Positions 36,766 to 47,293 are shown, counted from the first letter of the stretch. The stretch is DNA of 64,000 nt from Natroniella sulfidigena (GCF_023223645.1 NZ_JALKBY010000003.1:152988-216987), one strand, 5' to 3'. Made by a program: numbers and translations. The notes: generated by a model from the letters alone, not told the origin.

Positions 36766-38001
36766 CTATTCTTTATGTAGTGGATAACTTTTAACTAGTT
36801 CTTTAACCTTTTCCCTAACTTCTTCCTTTACATCTTGATCTTTTATATTTAATAGTAATTTATTAATTAAACTTCCAATCTCCTTCATTTCTTCCTCTTT
36901 CATTCCTCGAGTGGTCAAAGCAGGTGTTCCCAATCTAATCCCACTAGTAACAGTTGGACTTTCTTCTTCAAAAGGAATTGTATTCTTATTAACAGTAATT
37001 CCTACCTCATCTAAAGCTTCTTCTGCTTCCTTCCCTGTTAAACCACTACTAATTACATCAACTAATAGTAAATGATTATCTGTACCTCCAGAAACCAATC
37101 GAAATTCTTTGCTAATTTCGCTAGCTAAAGCTTTAGCGTTATTAACAACTTGCTGTTGGTATTCTTTAAAATCATCTGTTAGTGCTTCTTTGAAAGAAAC
37201 TGCTTTAGCAGCTATAATATGCATCAATGGCCCACCTTGAATACCAGGAAAGATTGCTTGATCAATCTTCTTACCCAACTCAGCTGTAGATAAGATCATT
37301 CCTCCTCTTGGCCCTCGTAAAGTCTTATGAGTTGTTGTAGTTACTACATCAGCATATCTAACCGGATTTTGATGTAAGCCAGCAACTATTAATCCCGCGA
37401 TATGAGCCATATCTACCATAAAGTAAGCATCTATCTCATCTGCTATATCTCTCATCTTTTTAAAGTCAATCTCTCGTGGATAAGAACTTGCTCCTGCTAC
37501 AATTAATTTTGGCTTTTCCTTTTTGGCTAGTTCTCTTAACTGCTGATAATCAATTAATTCTGTATCAGCATCTACTCCATAAGATATAAAATCATAATAA
37601 GTCCCTGATAAATTGACCGGACTACCATGAGTCAAATGACCACCATGGGTCAAATCCATCCCCAAAACCTTATCCCCTTTATCCAATAAAGCAAAATAAA
37701 CTGCGGCATTAGCTTGAGATCCAGAATGAGGTTGAACATTAACACGTTCTGCTCCAAATAATTCTTTGGCCCTCTCTCTTGCTATCTCTTCAATTTGATC
37801 TACATATCCACAACCACCATAGTATCTCTTTTCTGGATATCCTTCAGCATATTTATTAGTTAAAACACTACCCATTGCCTCCAAAACAGCCTCACTAACA
37901 AAATTTTCTGACGCAATCATTTCTAGGTTATCATGCTGTCTTTTTTTCTCCTGTGTCATAAGTTCTGCTACCTTAGAATCTACTTGCTCCAAATTCTTCA
38001 T
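36766..38001 (-). CDS. glyA: Serine hydroxymethyltransferase
   Basis: This pyridoxal-phosphate enzyme of 411 residues converts serine and tetrahydrofolate to glycine and methylene-tetrahydrofolate. The cofactor lysine lies in [14 protein letters not shown], with [14 protein letters not shown] and the GSQANAAVY substrate region also intact. It is in the rpiB-glyA-upp order of Bacillus. Confidence 0.97.
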   Translation of the reverse strand: MKNLEQVDSKVAELMTQEKKRQHDNLEMIASENFVSEAVLEAMGSVLTNKYAEGYPEKRYYGGCGYVDQIEEIARERAKELFGAERVNVQPHSGSQANAAVYFALLDKGDKVLGMDLTHGGHLTHGSPVNLSGTYYDFISYGVDADTELIDYQQLRELAKKEKPKLIVAGASSYPREIDFKKMRDIADEIDAYFMVDMAHIAGLIVAGLHQNPVRYADVVTTTTHKTLRGPRGGMILSTAELGKKIDQAIFPGIQGGPLMHIIAAKAVSFKEALTDDFKEYQQQVVNNAKALASEISKEFRLVSGGTDNHLLLVDVISSGLTGKEAEEALDEVGITVNKNTIPFEEESPTVTSGIRLGTPALTTRGMKEEEMKEIGSLINKLLLNIKDQDVKEEVREKVKELVKSYPLHKE

Positions 38002-38015
38002 TATATTACTCCTTT

Positions 38016-38453
38016 CTAACCTTCTAACTCAGTAATTTTATCAATTCTACGTTGGTGTCGTCCACCATCAAATTCAGTCGTTAACCATGTTTTTACAATT
38101 TCTAAAGCCAATTCACTGCCAACTACTCTTTCCCCTAAAGTCAATACATTTGAGTTATTATGTTGCCTGGTTGCTTTAGCTGAAAATACATCATGACATA
38201 AAGCCGCCCTAACTCCATTAACCTTATTTGCAGCTATTGACATTCCAATTCCTGTTCCACAAACTAAAATCCCTCGCTCATATTCCTCTTCTCCAACTGC
38301 AGTAGCCACTTCTTTAGCAAAGTCAGGATAATCTACTGAATCACATGAATCAGTTCCCAAATCATCATAGCCAATATCCAATTCATCTAATAAATCTTTA
38401 ATCTTACTCTTTAAATTATAACCACCATGATCACTACCTAATGCAACTTTCAT
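38016..38453 (-). CDS. rpiB: Ribose-5-phosphate isomerase B
   Basis: The 145-residue RpiB interconverts ribose- and ribulose-5-phosphate. The signature [14 protein letters not shown], the catalytic Cys in [20 protein letters not shown] and the HQRRIDKI ending are clear. Bacillus ywlF is at the same place, between ywlE and glyA. Confidence 0.95.
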   Translation of the reverse strand: MKVALGSDHGGYNLKSKIKDLLDELDIGYDDLGTDSCDSVDYPDFAKEVATAVGEEEYERGILVCGTGIGMSIAANKVNGVRAALCHDVFSAKATRQHNNSNVLTLGERVVGSELALEIVKTWLTTEFDGGRHQRRIDKITELEG

Positions 38454-38569
38454 ATTTACCTCCTAAAATCTCTTTATATTATGTATTATAACTAAATATT
38501 ACTAATAAGAACAAAAATCGTGCTAGTATCCTAAGTAATGATTCTTTAGCTTCAGACTTTCTCCTTCAT

Positions 38570-39028
38570 TTAATCCAGTTTTTTTATAACTTTTTTGAGT
38601 TCTTCTTTTATCTCCTCTGCACATTCTTTATAAACAGATAAAGGTTGTCCAAATGGATCAGAAATATCTAAACCCTTATTATCTGTAGCAGCATACTCTT
38701 TTAACGTATATATTTTATCTTCAACTTGAGGATAAGCATCTAAAATAGATAGTTTATGCCGCTGAGTCATTGTCAAAATCAAATCAGCTTCAGTTATCAA
38801 ATCAACAGTCAAGTAGCTGGTTTGATGAGTAGTTAAATCAAGATCTTCTTCTTTCATAACTTCTATTGCTTGCCTAGCAGCACTTTTCCCATCCACAGCA
38901 GCTATCCCTGCTGATTCAACATCATAATTATCCAGATTATTCTTCTCAAGTAAATCTTGAAAAAGAACCTCTGCCATACTGCTTCTACAAGTATTGCCAG
39001 TACAAACAAACAGAACCTTCTTGCTAAT
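38570..39028 (-). CDS. Low-molecular-weight phosphatase, YwlE (arginine phosphatase) type, possible AUU start
   Basis: The P-loop VLFVCTGNTCRSSMAE and the acid-loop motif ISDPFGQP mark the family; Thr after Cys (CTGNTCRS) is the residue that favours phosphoarginine over phosphotyrosine in YwlE. Length (about 152) fits. The start is odd. The frame upstream offers only a GTG at 39037 that is fused to the ribosome site AGGAGGTGAT. At the ideal distance from that site stands ATT (39028), which would give the usual MSKKVLFVCTGN. No ATG is available. Gene order ywlC-mntP-ywlE-rpiB is as in Bacillus. Confidence 0.9.
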   Translation of the reverse strand: MSKKVLFVCTGNTCRSSMAEVLFQDLLEKNNLDNYDVESAGIAAVDGKSAARQAIEVMKEEDLDLTTHQTSYLTVDLITEADLILTMTQRHKLSILDAYPQVEDKIYTLKEYAATDNKGLDISDPFGQPLSVYKECAEEIKEELKKVIKKLD

Positions 39029-39043
39029 TATAATCACCTCCTC

Positions 39044-39574
39044 TTAAAAGATCATCATCTTAACTCCAAATCCTATCAAAATAGCTCCTCCTATTAAACC
39101 AGCTCTTTTAATTACAGATCCTAAGCGATCACCAAGGGTCAAACCTATCATCGTCATTGCTAAAGCAACTGCCCCAAAATAAATTACCATCTGATAGATC
39201 TCCACCCCTAATGCCCCTAAGCTAAAACCTACTGTCAAAGCATCTAAGCTGACACTCAGTGGTAGTAGAAAAAAACCACTTCCTTCTAGTTTAATCTCAA
39301 GTTGCTCTTCCTTTAATTCTTCATAGATCATATGAGCTCCTAATAAAATCAAGACTACTGCTCCTATGTAATCAGCAACCTCTCCTAAATAACCACCCAC
39401 TAATCCACCAATGTAGAGACCAAATAACGGTAATATAATATGTAAAGCTCCTACTAGCAAGCTAAATTTTAAAGCTTGATCTTTATTTACTCCTCCAACT
39501 CCTACTCCAATTCCTAAAGGTAAAGCATCCATTCCTAGAGCAATTCCAATAAATATTATTTCATAAAAGCCCAT
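39044..39574 (-). CDS. mntP: MntP-family manganese efflux pump, copy 2 of a tandem pair
   Basis: Six membrane helices in 176 residues, with the paired family motifs GIALGMDALPLGIGVG (first half) and LPLSVSLDALTVGFSLG (second half); the aspartates in both halves are the expected ion-binding residues. MntP exports manganese, and the gene has this position (ywlD) in Bacillus. It lies 12 bases after a paralogue, which suggests duplication or a two-part pump. Confidence 0.88.
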   Translation of the reverse strand: MGFYEIIFIGIALGMDALPLGIGVGVGGVNKDQALKFSLLVGALHIILPLFGLYIGGLVGGYLGEVADYIGAVVLILLGAHMIYEELKEEQLEIKLEGSGFFLLPLSVSLDALTVGFSLGALGVEIYQMVIYFGAVALAMTMIGLTLGDRLGSVIKRAGLIGGAILIGFGVKMMIF

Positions 39575-39586
39575 CTTTTCAGCTCC

Positions 39587-40162
39587 TTAGTTGATTGATA
39601 GCAAAAAATGAATTCCTAATAAAATTAATACAACTCCTCCTAAAACTTCAGCTTTGTTAGCTATAAGGTTTCCAATTTTATTACCAACTAATAGACCAAC
39701 AATCACTAATACCCCAGCAATAATTCCTAATGTAAGCGAAGTAATTACAGTATTAATTTCTAGCATTCCTAGACTAAAACCTACTGATAAAGCATCCATG
39801 CTAACACTTAATGGTAAGATTATTAGAGTCCAACCATATAAATTCAGATTATAATTTATGCTTTCTTCCTCTTTGAGTTGTTCATAAATCATAATCATCC
39901 CTAAGATCATCAATAATCCCGAAGCAATTACTGTTGTGATCTGATCAATTGTCTCTTCAAAGTAATAATTCCCAAAAAAATTATATAGTAATCTTCCTAG
40001 ATTAATCCCTAAAAAGGTCATTAAAATATGAAAAAGTCCAATCAGTAAGCTCAACTTAATAATAACCGCTAACTTTAACTGTCTAGTACCTATCGCAACC
40101 GAAACTGAGAAAGCATCAGCTCCTAACGCTATCCCTAGAGTGGCCAGCTCTAAAAAACTCAA
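39587..40162 (-). CDS. MntP/YtaF-family membrane transporter, copy 1 of a tandem pair
   Basis: The 191-residue paralogue has ATLGIALGADAFSVSVAIG in the first half and LPLSVSMDALSVGFSLG in the second, matching the MntP two-repeat fold. It differs from the second copy in the first aspartate surroundings (ADAFSV against MDALPL), so the two may move different ions or pair as a heterodimer. It follows tsaC by 68 bases and no riboswitch was seen in that gap. Confidence 0.82.
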   Translation of the reverse strand: MSFLELATLGIALGADAFSVSVAIGTRQLKLAVIIKLSLLIGLFHILMTFLGINLGRLLYNFFGNYYFEETIDQITTVIASGLLMILGMIMIYEQLKEEESINYNLNLYGWTLIILPLSVSMDALSVGFSLGMLEINTVITSLTLGIIAGVLVIVGLLVGNKIGNLIANKAEVLGGVVLILLGIHFLLSIN

Positions 40163-40230
40163 ATTATCCCCCCTAATTAAAATAAAGCTTTTTCTATTTA
40201 TATTCTAATTAGAGGTAGGTTATCCACTGA

Positions 40231-41274
40231 CTAAACTTCAATAATTTGATAAGCTGCAGATTTACGTAATCTATTCATAATAGCAAGACCTAGCCCTTCT
40301 ACTGGTAATCCTTCAACAATGATCTTATCGACCCCTTCATCATCAAATTCACGCAATAATTTGAAGATATTAGTACTGATTTCAACCAAATCACTTCTAC
40401 TGCCCATCTCTTTAACAGTTACGTTTTGATAGTAGTTACTAAACTCATTAGTAACCATCACTCCTACTTTAAATTCATAATTCTCAGCAATTAATTCTTT
40501 AATTTTATCTGATATCTTTTCAATCTTTCCTTCAACTAAAATAACTTCAGCTTGCGGAGAATAGTGTTTATACTTCATTCCTGGTGAGATTGCTTGTTGA
40601 TCATTATTAGCTAACTTAGCTTCTACAGTAGGATCGATCTCAACTTCTCCTAAAATTTCAGTCAATTGTTCATATGTAACTCCCCCAGGACGGAGTAAAA
40701 CTGGTGTAGAATGAGATAGATCAACCACCGTTGATTCTACTCCAATCCCCGTCTGTCCTCCCGCTAAAATCCCATCAATCTTCCCTGCTAAGTCATCTAT
40801 TACATGCTCAACTAAAGTAGGACTTGGCTTCCCAGATAGATTTGCACTTGGAGCAGCAACAGGAAGTTGAGCAGCCTTAATTAACTTCAATGCTACAGGA
40901 TGCTGAGGCATTCTAACCGCTATTGTTTCTAACCCTCCTGTAGTAACTGCTGGTACTGTGTTATTTTTGGGCAAGACAATTGTTAATGGTCCGGGCCAAA
41001 AATTAGCAATCAACTGTTTGACATCTCCAGTTAATTCCCCTCTAACTAAAGATTTCAACTCCTCCTGCTCAGCAATGTGAACGATCAACGGATTATCACT
41101 TGGCCGACCTTTCGCAGTAAAGATCGACTTAACAGCTGCTTCATCCAAAGCGTTGGCCCCTAGCCCATAGACTGTTTCAGTTGGAAAGGCAACCAGTTTA
41201 CCTTGTTGTAGTAAATCAGCTGCTTCTTTTATTTCAGAGTCATCAAAAATTTTAGTCCCTTCAATTGACTTCAT
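40231..41274 (-). CDS. tsaC: Threonylcarbamoyl-AMP synthase (TsaC/Sua5 type)
   Basis: The 347-residue enzyme makes the threonylcarbamoyl adenylate used for t6A in tRNAs. It has a YrdC domain (about 12-205; FPTETVYGLGANALDE and SANLSGKPSPT) plus the C-terminal Sua5 domain (about 215-340), joined by SPGMKYKHYSP, a known linker motif of Sua5. Equals ywlC in Bacillus. Cytoplasmic. Confidence 0.95.
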   Translation of the reverse strand: MKSIEGTKIFDDSEIKEAADLLQQGKLVAFPTETVYGLGANALDEAAVKSIFTAKGRPSDNPLIVHIAEQEELKSLVRGELTGDVKQLIANFWPGPLTIVLPKNNTVPAVTTGGLETIAVRMPQHPVALKLIKAAQLPVAAPSANLSGKPSPTLVEHVIDDLAGKIDGILAGGQTGIGVESTVVDLSHSTPVLLRPGGVTYEQLTEILGEVEIDPTVEAKLANNDQQAISPGMKYKHYSPQAEVILVEGKIEKISDKIKELIAENYEFKVGVMVTNEFSNYYQNVTVKEMGSRSDLVEISTNIFKLLREFDDEGVDKIIVEGLPVEGLGLAIMNRLRKSAAYQIIEV

Positions 41275-41447
41275 CCTTTACCCCTCTTTTCTATTCTCAC
41301 TTCTAATTTAACTATAGGTAAATTAACCTAAGTAATAGTATATAATATTTAACTCAAATTGTTAAGAGGGAAAGGCTACAATTACTATTACCTACTTGCC
41401 TTGAAATTATTCAACCGCTTAATTTTGACCCTTGATTGATAAATAGC

Positions 41448-41543
41448 TTAAGTTTAAGGCTGAGGTTGAGTTTAAGTCAATCACTAGAAACATAAGAGCT
41501 TAGCTCTTACTTAGACTTAGACTCAAACTTAAACTTAAACTTA
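41448..41543. repeat. Inverted pair of hexamer tracts (snap-back element)
   Basis: The left arm is a run of TTTAAG-like hexamers (41448-41477) and the right arm its complement, CTTAAA-like (41506-41543). Between them lies a small hairpin AAGAGC-TTA-GCTCTT. The gene-free stretch 41275-41591 holds this element, the prmC terminator and AT-rich DNA; no gene was seen. Confidence 0.75.
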
Positions 41544-41572
41544 ATTGTAATAAAGCTAAGCAATCATAAAAT

Positions 41573-41600
41573 AAAGAGTAGGCTAATTAGCCTACTCTTT
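41573..41600 (-). terminator. Terminator after prmC
   Basis: A perfect palindrome with arms AAAGAGTAGGCTAA and TTAGCCTACTCTTT; the minus strand continues TTATTTTATG. The stem overlaps the prmC stop. Confidence 0.85.
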
Positions 41601-42455
41601 AACATAACTAGCTTTTACAATTCGCTCGATTCCACTATAATCTTCAATAATCTCTATCTCCTTAAAGTTAAACTCCTTTAACATCTCGGCAACCTTTCTT
41701 GCTTGATTAATTCCCACTTCTAAAAGAATCAACCCATCTGACCTTAACTTAGTAGTTGCTTGCTTGATAATTTGATAATAATAATCAAGCCCCTCTGCTC
41801 CTCCATCCAACGCAAGCATTGGCTCTGCTTTAACCTCTTGTTGTAAATCAGATAGTTGCCCAGTTGGAATATAGGGAGGATTAGAGACAATAAGATCAAC
41901 CCGATCATCCAATGGCTCTAATAGATCACCAAGCCTAAAATCAATCTTACCTTTAACTTGATGTTTGATTGCATTTTTTTGAGCAATCTTTAAAGCCTGC
42001 TCAGATATATCTATCCCAACTCCTGTTAGATCTTTAGTAGCTAACTTAACCAGACTAATAATAATAGCTCCACTTCCTGTTCCTACATCAGCTATCTTAA
42101 GCTCAGTCTGATCTAATTCAGCTATCAACTCTAAAGCAGTCTCTACTAAATGTTCAGTTTCAGGTCTAGGAATCAAAACATCAGGAGTAACTTTAAACTC
42201 CAAAGACATAAACTCTTGATTTCCAACAAGATAGGCAACCGGTATCCCCTTGCTTCTAGATACTACTAATTCTCGATAGCGATCAACCTCAGACTTCTCT
42301 AATGGTTGATCAAAATTAACATATAGCTTTATCCTCTCTAACTCTAAGACCTCTGCTAATAATATCTCAGCATCTAAACGAGGGGTGTCAAGCTCATGTT
42401 CTTTAAAGAAGTTTGTTGTTTTATCTAATAAATCTTTAACTGTCAACTGCTCCAA
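41592..42455 (-). CDS. prmC: Release factor glutamine methyltransferase PrmC
   Basis: PrmC methylates the glutamine of the GGQ motif in release factors. The 287-residue protein has an N-terminal helical domain, the SAM-binding motif KIADVGTGSGAI and the glutamine-binding VSNPPYIP. It begins one base after prfA ends, so the enzyme is co-translated with its substrate. Confidence 0.96.
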   Translation of the reverse strand: MEQLTVKDLLDKTTNFFKEHELDTPRLDAEILLAEVLELERIKLYVNFDQPLEKSEVDRYRELVVSRSKGIPVAYLVGNQEFMSLEFKVTPDVLIPRPETEHLVETALELIAELDQTELKIADVGTGSGAIIISLVKLATKDLTGVGIDISEQALKIAQKNAIKHQVKGKIDFRLGDLLEPLDDRVDLIVSNPPYIPTGQLSDLQQEVKAEPMLALDGGAEGLDYYYQIIKQATTKLRSDGLILLEVGINQARKVAEMLKEFNFKEIEIIEDYSGIERIVKASYVKE

Positions 42456-42456
42456 T

Positions 42457-43533
42457 TTAATCCACCTGCTTTAATTTTTCTATCTGATCAGCTGTGATTA
42501 GAGCTTCAATCACTTCCTCTAACTCCCCATCTAAGATTGATTCTAATTGATGGCTGGTTAGATTAATTCGATGATCACTTACTCTTCCCTGAGGAAAGTT
42601 ATAAGTTCTAATCCGCTCACTTCTTCCTCCAGTTCCAATTTGGCTCTTTCTTTGTTCGGCAACTTCTGCTTGTTGTTCCTTTTCAATCTTTTCCTTTAAT
42701 CTAGCTCGTAAGATTCTCATCGCCTTATCTTTATTTTTATGCTGAGATTTTTCATCTTGGCAAGAAACAACCAAACCAGTCGGCTCATGAGTAATTCTAA
42801 CTGCAGAATCAGTAGTATTTACACTCTGTCCCCCAGGACCACTAGAACGGTAGGTATCGATCTTTAAGTCATGATTTTTAATCTCAATATCTACTTCCTC
42901 AGCTTCTGGCAAGACAGCTACTGTAGAGGTAGAGGTATGAACTCGACCACTCGATTCTGTTTCTGGTACTCGTTGTACTCGATGAACACCACTTTCATAT
43001 TTCAATTTACTATAAGCTCCTCTTCCTTCAATGATAAAGATTATCTCTTTAAACCCTCCCATTTCAGAAGAGCTTGAGCTCATAACCTCGACTTTCCAGC
43101 CTTGCTTTTCGGCATAACGAGTATACATTCGATAGAGATCACCCGCAAAAATATTTGCTTCATCTCCTCCAGCACTACCACGGATCTCAACAATAACATT
43201 CTTTTCATCATTAGGGTCTTTAGGAATTAACATTAAAGGTAACTTTTCTTTTAATTCTTCAAGTCGTGGTTCAGCTTCTGCAAGTTGCATCTTAGCTAAT
43301 TCAATCATCTCTTCATCATCAGCTATCTCCAATACTTCTTCTGCTTCATCAACATTATCTTTTAACTCTTGATACTCATTATAACTTGTAACAATCTCTT
43401 TCAAATTTGCATATTTTTTAGATAATTTTTGGAATCTTTCTTGATCATTAATTACTTCTGGGTCACTTAATAAACCCTCTATTTCCTTATAGCGTTCTAC
43501 AACACTATCCAATTTATCAATCCATTTTTCCAT
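42457..43533 (-). CDS. prfA: Peptide chain release factor 1
   Basis: RF1 (358 residues) ends translation at UAA and UAG. The stop-codon reading tripeptide PxT is PET in [12 protein letters not shown], and the hydrolysis motif is in [10 protein letters not shown] (about 230). The RF1 domain order is complete. It is upstream of prmC and downstream of rpmE/yqhQ, as in Bacillus. Confidence 0.97.
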   Translation of the reverse strand: MEKWIDKLDSVVERYKEIEGLLSDPEVINDQERFQKLSKKYANLKEIVTSYNEYQELKDNVDEAEEVLEIADDEEMIELAKMQLAEAEPRLEELKEKLPLMLIPKDPNDEKNVIVEIRGSAGGDEANIFAGDLYRMYTRYAEKQGWKVEVMSSSSSEMGGFKEIIFIIEGRGAYSKLKYESGVHRVQRVPETESSGRVHTSTSTVAVLPEAEEVDIEIKNHDLKIDTYRSSGPGGQSVNTTDSAVRITHEPTGLVVSCQDEKSQHKNKDKAMRILRARLKEKIEKEQQAEVAEQRKSQIGTGGRSERIRTYNFPQGRVSDHRINLTSHQLESILDGELEEVIEALITADQIEKLKQVD

Positions 43534-43574
43534 AAATTAAGCCTCCTTACTTTAATCTTAAGACAAATTCAATA

Positions 43575-44429
43575 TTAATCATCTAAAATTGCTTCTAAAG
43601 ACTTAAGAGCAACCTCTATTTGATCTGAAGATGGTTCTTTTGTTGTTAGCTTTTGCAGTTGCAGCCCTGGGATAGCCAACAGCTTAAATATCTTGCCTGC
43701 ATTCTCTCGACCAGCCTGTTTAATCAACTCATAAGATAGTCCAGCAACTACTGGGAGTAATGAAATATGAATCAAAATTCGATTAAGCAGAGTAGGTCTT
43801 CCAAAAAATGAGAAGATCAAGATACTCATTAAAATCACGATCAATAAAAAATTAGTCCCACATCTGGGATGTAGAGTAGTGAATTTCTGAGCATTTTCAA
43901 TACTTAATGGCAGTTCTGATTCATAATTATGAATCACCTGATGTTCTGCCCCATGATATTGAAAAACTCGCTTAATATCTTCCATCTGAGAAATAACTAC
44001 TACATAAGTCAAGAAAAAGGTAACCTTAATAGCCCCCTCAATCAGATTCAAGACCAAATTTGATGCTATAAAATCTTGAACAAAACCAATTAATGTAGCT
44101 GGTAAAATTACAAACAATACTATAGCCAAACCAAAAGAAATCCCAATGGTAGTTACCAATTCTAATAAAGTCAACTCTTCTTCTTCTTCACTAAATTGAT
44201 TAGCTGAAAAAGTCAAAGCCCTAATACCTAAAATCAATGATTGAAACAAAGCCACTACCCCTCTTAATAAAGGCCACTCCAAGAATTTGAACTTATTAGC
44301 AATTGAATCTAACTTGTTTTTTTCTAATACTATCTCTCCATCTTCTCTACGAACTGCAATCGCTAATTCATCCTTGCCCCGCATCATAACCCCTTCAATC
44401 ACCGCTTGACCTCCATAATCGCGAGCCAT
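43575..44429 (-). CDS. YqhQ-like membrane protein (DUF1385)
   Basis: The 284-residue protein opens with YGGQAVIEGVMMRGKD, the defining DUF1385 motif, and has about four membrane helices plus the conserved YHGAEHQVIHNYE and LHPRCGTNFLL segments. A conserved Firmicutes family of unknown role; sits between rpmE and prfA in many clostridia. Confidence 0.9.
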   Translation of the reverse strand: MARDYGGQAVIEGVMMRGKDELAIAVRREDGEIVLEKNKLDSIANKFKFLEWPLLRGVVALFQSLILGIRALTFSANQFSEEEEELTLLELVTTIGISFGLAIVLFVILPATLIGFVQDFIASNLVLNLIEGAIKVTFFLTYVVVISQMEDIKRVFQYHGAEHQVIHNYESELPLSIENAQKFTTLHPRCGTNFLLIVILMSILIFSFFGRPTLLNRILIHISLLPVVAGLSYELIKQAGRENAGKIFKLLAIPGLQLQKLTTKEPSSDQIEVALKSLEAILDD

Positions 44430-44486
44430 CTTCTTCCCTCCTTTAATTTTTTAACTTTACTAACAAATCTTATCTAAACCTTAATA

Positions 44487-44517
44487 TGAAAAAATAGCAG
44501 AGCTAGGGCCCTGCTAT
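44487..44517 (-). terminator. Terminator after rpmE
   Basis: Minus-strand ATAGCAG and CTGCTAT enclose a GC-rich loop that can itself pair (GGGCC/AGCTC), followed by TTTTTC. Confidence 0.85.
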
Positions 44518-44522
44518 CGAAA

Positions 44523-44726
44523 TTAATCTTCAATGCCATATTTTTTCTTAAACTGTTCAATTCGTCCACCCTTAGCAGATTTTTTCTTTTTACCAGTATA
44601 AACTGGGTGACAATTAGAACAAGTCTCTACTTTCAAATCGCCTTTAGTGGTCTTAGTCTTAAATGTCTCTCCACAAACACAAGCTATTGTAGCTTCTTTA
44701 TACTCTGGATGAATAGCTTCTTTCAC
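44523..44726 (-). CDS. rpmE: 50S ribosomal protein L31, zinc-binding type
   Basis: The 67-residue protein has CVCG and CSNCH, the four ligands of the zinc-type L31, with the usual HPVYTGKKK segment after them. Follows rho, as in Bacillus. Confidence 0.96.
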   Translation of the reverse strand: MKEAIHPEYKEATIACVCGETFKTKTTKGDLKVETCSNCHPVYTGKKKKSAKGGRIEQFKKKYGIED

Positions 44727-44834
44727 TTAGCTCACCTCTTTCTATTTTTCCTTAGATTTCAACTGTTACATTATAACATAGCTGAAATTAGATTGCAACC
44801 TAACAGCCTAGTTTAAAATTGAAACAAAGAAAAA

Positions 44835-46085
44835 TTAACTGAGTACCTTCCGTAATGACTCTAACATTTCCTTATTATTATCACTTGCCTTAATCTTTTT
44901 AATAAAAGTATCAATTATCTTACTTGGATGTGCATTATTCATCTCTCGTCTAATCTCCCACATAGTCTCTAATTCATATTCTGATAACAATAATTCTTCT
45001 TTACGAGTTCCAGATGATTTAACATCAATCGCTGGGAATAATCTCTTCTGGGCCAAATTACGGCTCAAATGAAGCTCCATATTCCCTGTACCTTTAAATT
45101 CTTCATAAATTACATCATCCATCCTACTTCCTGTCTCAACCAAAGAAGTTGCTAGTATAGTTAGGCTACCACCTTCTTCAATATTTCTAGCTGCCCCAAA
45201 AAAACGCTTAGGCTTATGAAGAGCAGTCGGATCTAATCCACCTGATAATGTCCTCCCACTGGATGGAATATTAACATTATAAGCCCTAGCTAATCTTGTA
45301 ATACTATCAAGCAAGATGACTACATCCTGTTTTTGTTCTACTAACCTCTTTGCCTTCTCTAAAACCAATTCAGAAACATTGATATGGTGTTGAGGTGGTT
45401 CATCAAAGGTAGAACTGATCACCTCAGCATCAACAGAACGACGCATATCTGTTACTTCTTCTGGACGTTCATCAATCAAGAGCATCATCAGCTTAGCATC
45501 TGGTAAATTAGCACTGATACTATTAGCAACCTTTTTTAATAATACAGTCTTACCAGCTTTAGGAGGAGCTACAAGCAGACCACGTTGGCCCTTTCCAATA
45601 GGAGCTATCAGATCAATTAATCTGCTAGATATCTCTGCTGGATTACTCTCTAAGCTAATCCTTTCTCGTGGATACAAGGGCGTTAAATCTTCAAAGTGTG
45701 GACGCTCTTGAGCTAATTCTGGATCTTGATAATTAACAGCTTCGATTCTTAACAAAGCAAAATAACTTTCATTCTCTTTAGGTTGCCTTACCTGCCCCGA
45801 CACAACATCTCCATTTCTTAGATCAAATCGTCTGATTTGAGAAGCAGAAATATAAATATCATCTGTGCTAGGTACATACTTTGAAGGACGTAAAAAACCA
45901 TAACCATCTGGCAAGATCTCTAATACACCTTCAGCAAAGATAAGTCCTCCTTTTTCCGTCTCAGTCTTTAATATTTTAAAGATCAATTCCTTTTTCTTTA
46001 AGCTACTATAGCCAGTAATATCTAATTTTTTAGCAATCTCATATAATTCACTAATTGTTTGTTCCTCTAATTCACTAATATTCAT
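44835..46085 (-). CDS. rho: Transcription termination factor Rho
   Basis: The 416-residue hexameric helicase ends transcripts. The N-terminal Rho-N domain (1-45), the cold-shock-like RNA-binding fold ([20 protein letters not shown]), Walker [11 protein letters not shown], the Q-loop region [20 protein letters not shown] and the R-loop region [13 protein letters not shown] are all present. Compact, without the insertion domain seen in some high-GC species. Confidence 0.97.
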   Translation of the reverse strand: MNISELEEQTISELYEIAKKLDITGYSSLKKKELIFKILKTETEKGGLIFAEGVLEILPDGYGFLRPSKYVPSTDDIYISASQIRRFDLRNGDVVSGQVRQPKENESYFALLRIEAVNYQDPELAQERPHFEDLTPLYPRERISLESNPAEISSRLIDLIAPIGKGQRGLLVAPPKAGKTVLLKKVANSISANLPDAKLMMLLIDERPEEVTDMRRSVDAEVISSTFDEPPQHHINVSELVLEKAKRLVEQKQDVVILLDSITRLARAYNVNIPSSGRTLSGGLDPTALHKPKRFFGAARNIEEGGSLTILATSLVETGSRMDDVIYEEFKGTGNMELHLSRNLAQKRLFPAIDVKSSGTRKEELLLSEYELETMWEIRREMNNAHPSKIIDTFIKKIKASDNNKEMLESLRKVLS

Positions 46086-46315
46086 TAACTAACTTCCTCC
46101 CAAAAATTTATTCCAAACTTAAAGCTTAAACGAATTTCACTATATGTATAAAGTTAATAACTATAATATCAGCTCTATCGTCTAAGCAGACTTATTGCCT
46201 GCTAAAGTTGTTAACCCACCCATAATTATAACACCATTTAATTTAACAAGTCAACTATTAGTATATTATTCCTTCAGTTGAATAATTTATAACTAAAATA
46301 AAGATTATATACAGG

Positions 46316-46342
46316 AAAAAGGAGCAGATTCTACTCTGCCCC
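46316..46342 (-). terminator. Terminator after the aldolase gene
   Basis: Minus-strand GGGGCAGA-GTAGAA-TCTGCTCC followed by five T, 25 bases beyond the aldolase stop. Confidence 0.88.
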
Positions 46343-46365
46343 TTTAAAATCTTCTTAACTTTTAA

Positions 46366-47211
46366 TTAAGCTTTATCATTACTACCAAATAATCTAATCT
46401 TTTCTTTAACTGCTTCTATCATAGCTTCTCTTCCTGGTCCACAAATTTTACGTGGATCATAAACATCAGGATCTTCAAGTACCTCTCTTACTTTAGCAGT
46501 CCAAGCTTGTTGGAAAGCAGTATTAACATTGATCTTATTAACACCCAATTCAATTGCCTTAGTAACACTTTCCTCTGGTACACCAGAAGCACCATGCATT
46601 ACTATTGGAAGAGGAATTCGATTATTGACTTCTTCTAGTAATTCAAAGTCAAGTTCAGGCTCCCCTTTATAAACCCCATGTGCTGTACCAAAAGCAACAG
46701 CTAAAGCATCAACATTTGTTCTTTCTACAAATTCTACACACTCATCTGGATCAGCTAGAGAAGCACTCTTAACAACATGATCATCTTCAGCTCCACCAAT
46801 TTTCCCTAACTCTGCCTCAACAGTAACTCCTACTGCATGAGCAGCTTCAACCACTTTTTGAGTTAGAGCAACATTTTCTTCAAATGGTGACTTAGAACCA
46901 TCAATCATTACCGAAGTAAATCCATTTCTAATACATTCAATAATCTTACTGAAGCTACTACCATGATCAAGATGGATTGCTACTGGTATATCAGCATTTT
47001 CAGCAGCAGAAATAGCCATCGGCAAAGCAAGGTGCATATCCATATACCTCAATGCTCCTTCACTTGCTTGTAAAATAACAGGAGAATTCTCTTCTTCAGA
47101 AGCTTCAATAATAGCTTGTAAAAACTCTAAATTATTCATATTGAAGCCACCTACTGCATAACCTTCTTGATTCGCCTGCTCTAAAATTTGACTCATTGGT
47201 ACTAATGACAT
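46366..47211 (-). CDS. fba: Class II fructose-bisphosphate aldolase
   Basis: The 281-residue zinc aldolase splits fructose-1,6-bisphosphate. Zinc and active-site motifs are visible: PVAIHLDHGSSF, VEAELGKIGGAEDDHV, AVAFGTAHGVYKG and PIVMHGASGVP. It is upstream of rho, in the fbaA-(murA)-rho order of Bacillus. A tagatose-bisphosphate aldolase is a less likely alternative. Confidence 0.93.
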   Translation of the reverse strand: MSLVPMSQILEQANQEGYAVGGFNMNNLEFLQAIIEASEEENSPVILQASEGALRYMDMHLALPMAISAAENADIPVAIHLDHGSSFSKIIECIRNGFTSVMIDGSKSPFEENVALTQKVVEAAHAVGVTVEAELGKIGGAEDDHVVKSASLADPDECVEFVERTNVDALAVAFGTAHGVYKGEPELDFELLEEVNNRIPLPIVMHGASGVPEESVTKAIELGVNKINVNTAFQQAWTAKVREVLEDPDVYDPRKICGPGREAMIEAVKEKIRLFGSNDKA

Positions 47212-47293
47212 TTTTTATAACCTCCCTTATAAATTCCCACTAAATATTTATTCCAGATATTTGTTAAAATTCCTTTTTTTAGTTGAAGTTTTT

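Noticed and set aside
40163..40230. Manganese (yybP-ykoY) riboswitch ahead of the mntP pair
   Set aside because: The gap is only 68 bases and lacks the conserved loops; the genes look like part of the tsaC transcript.
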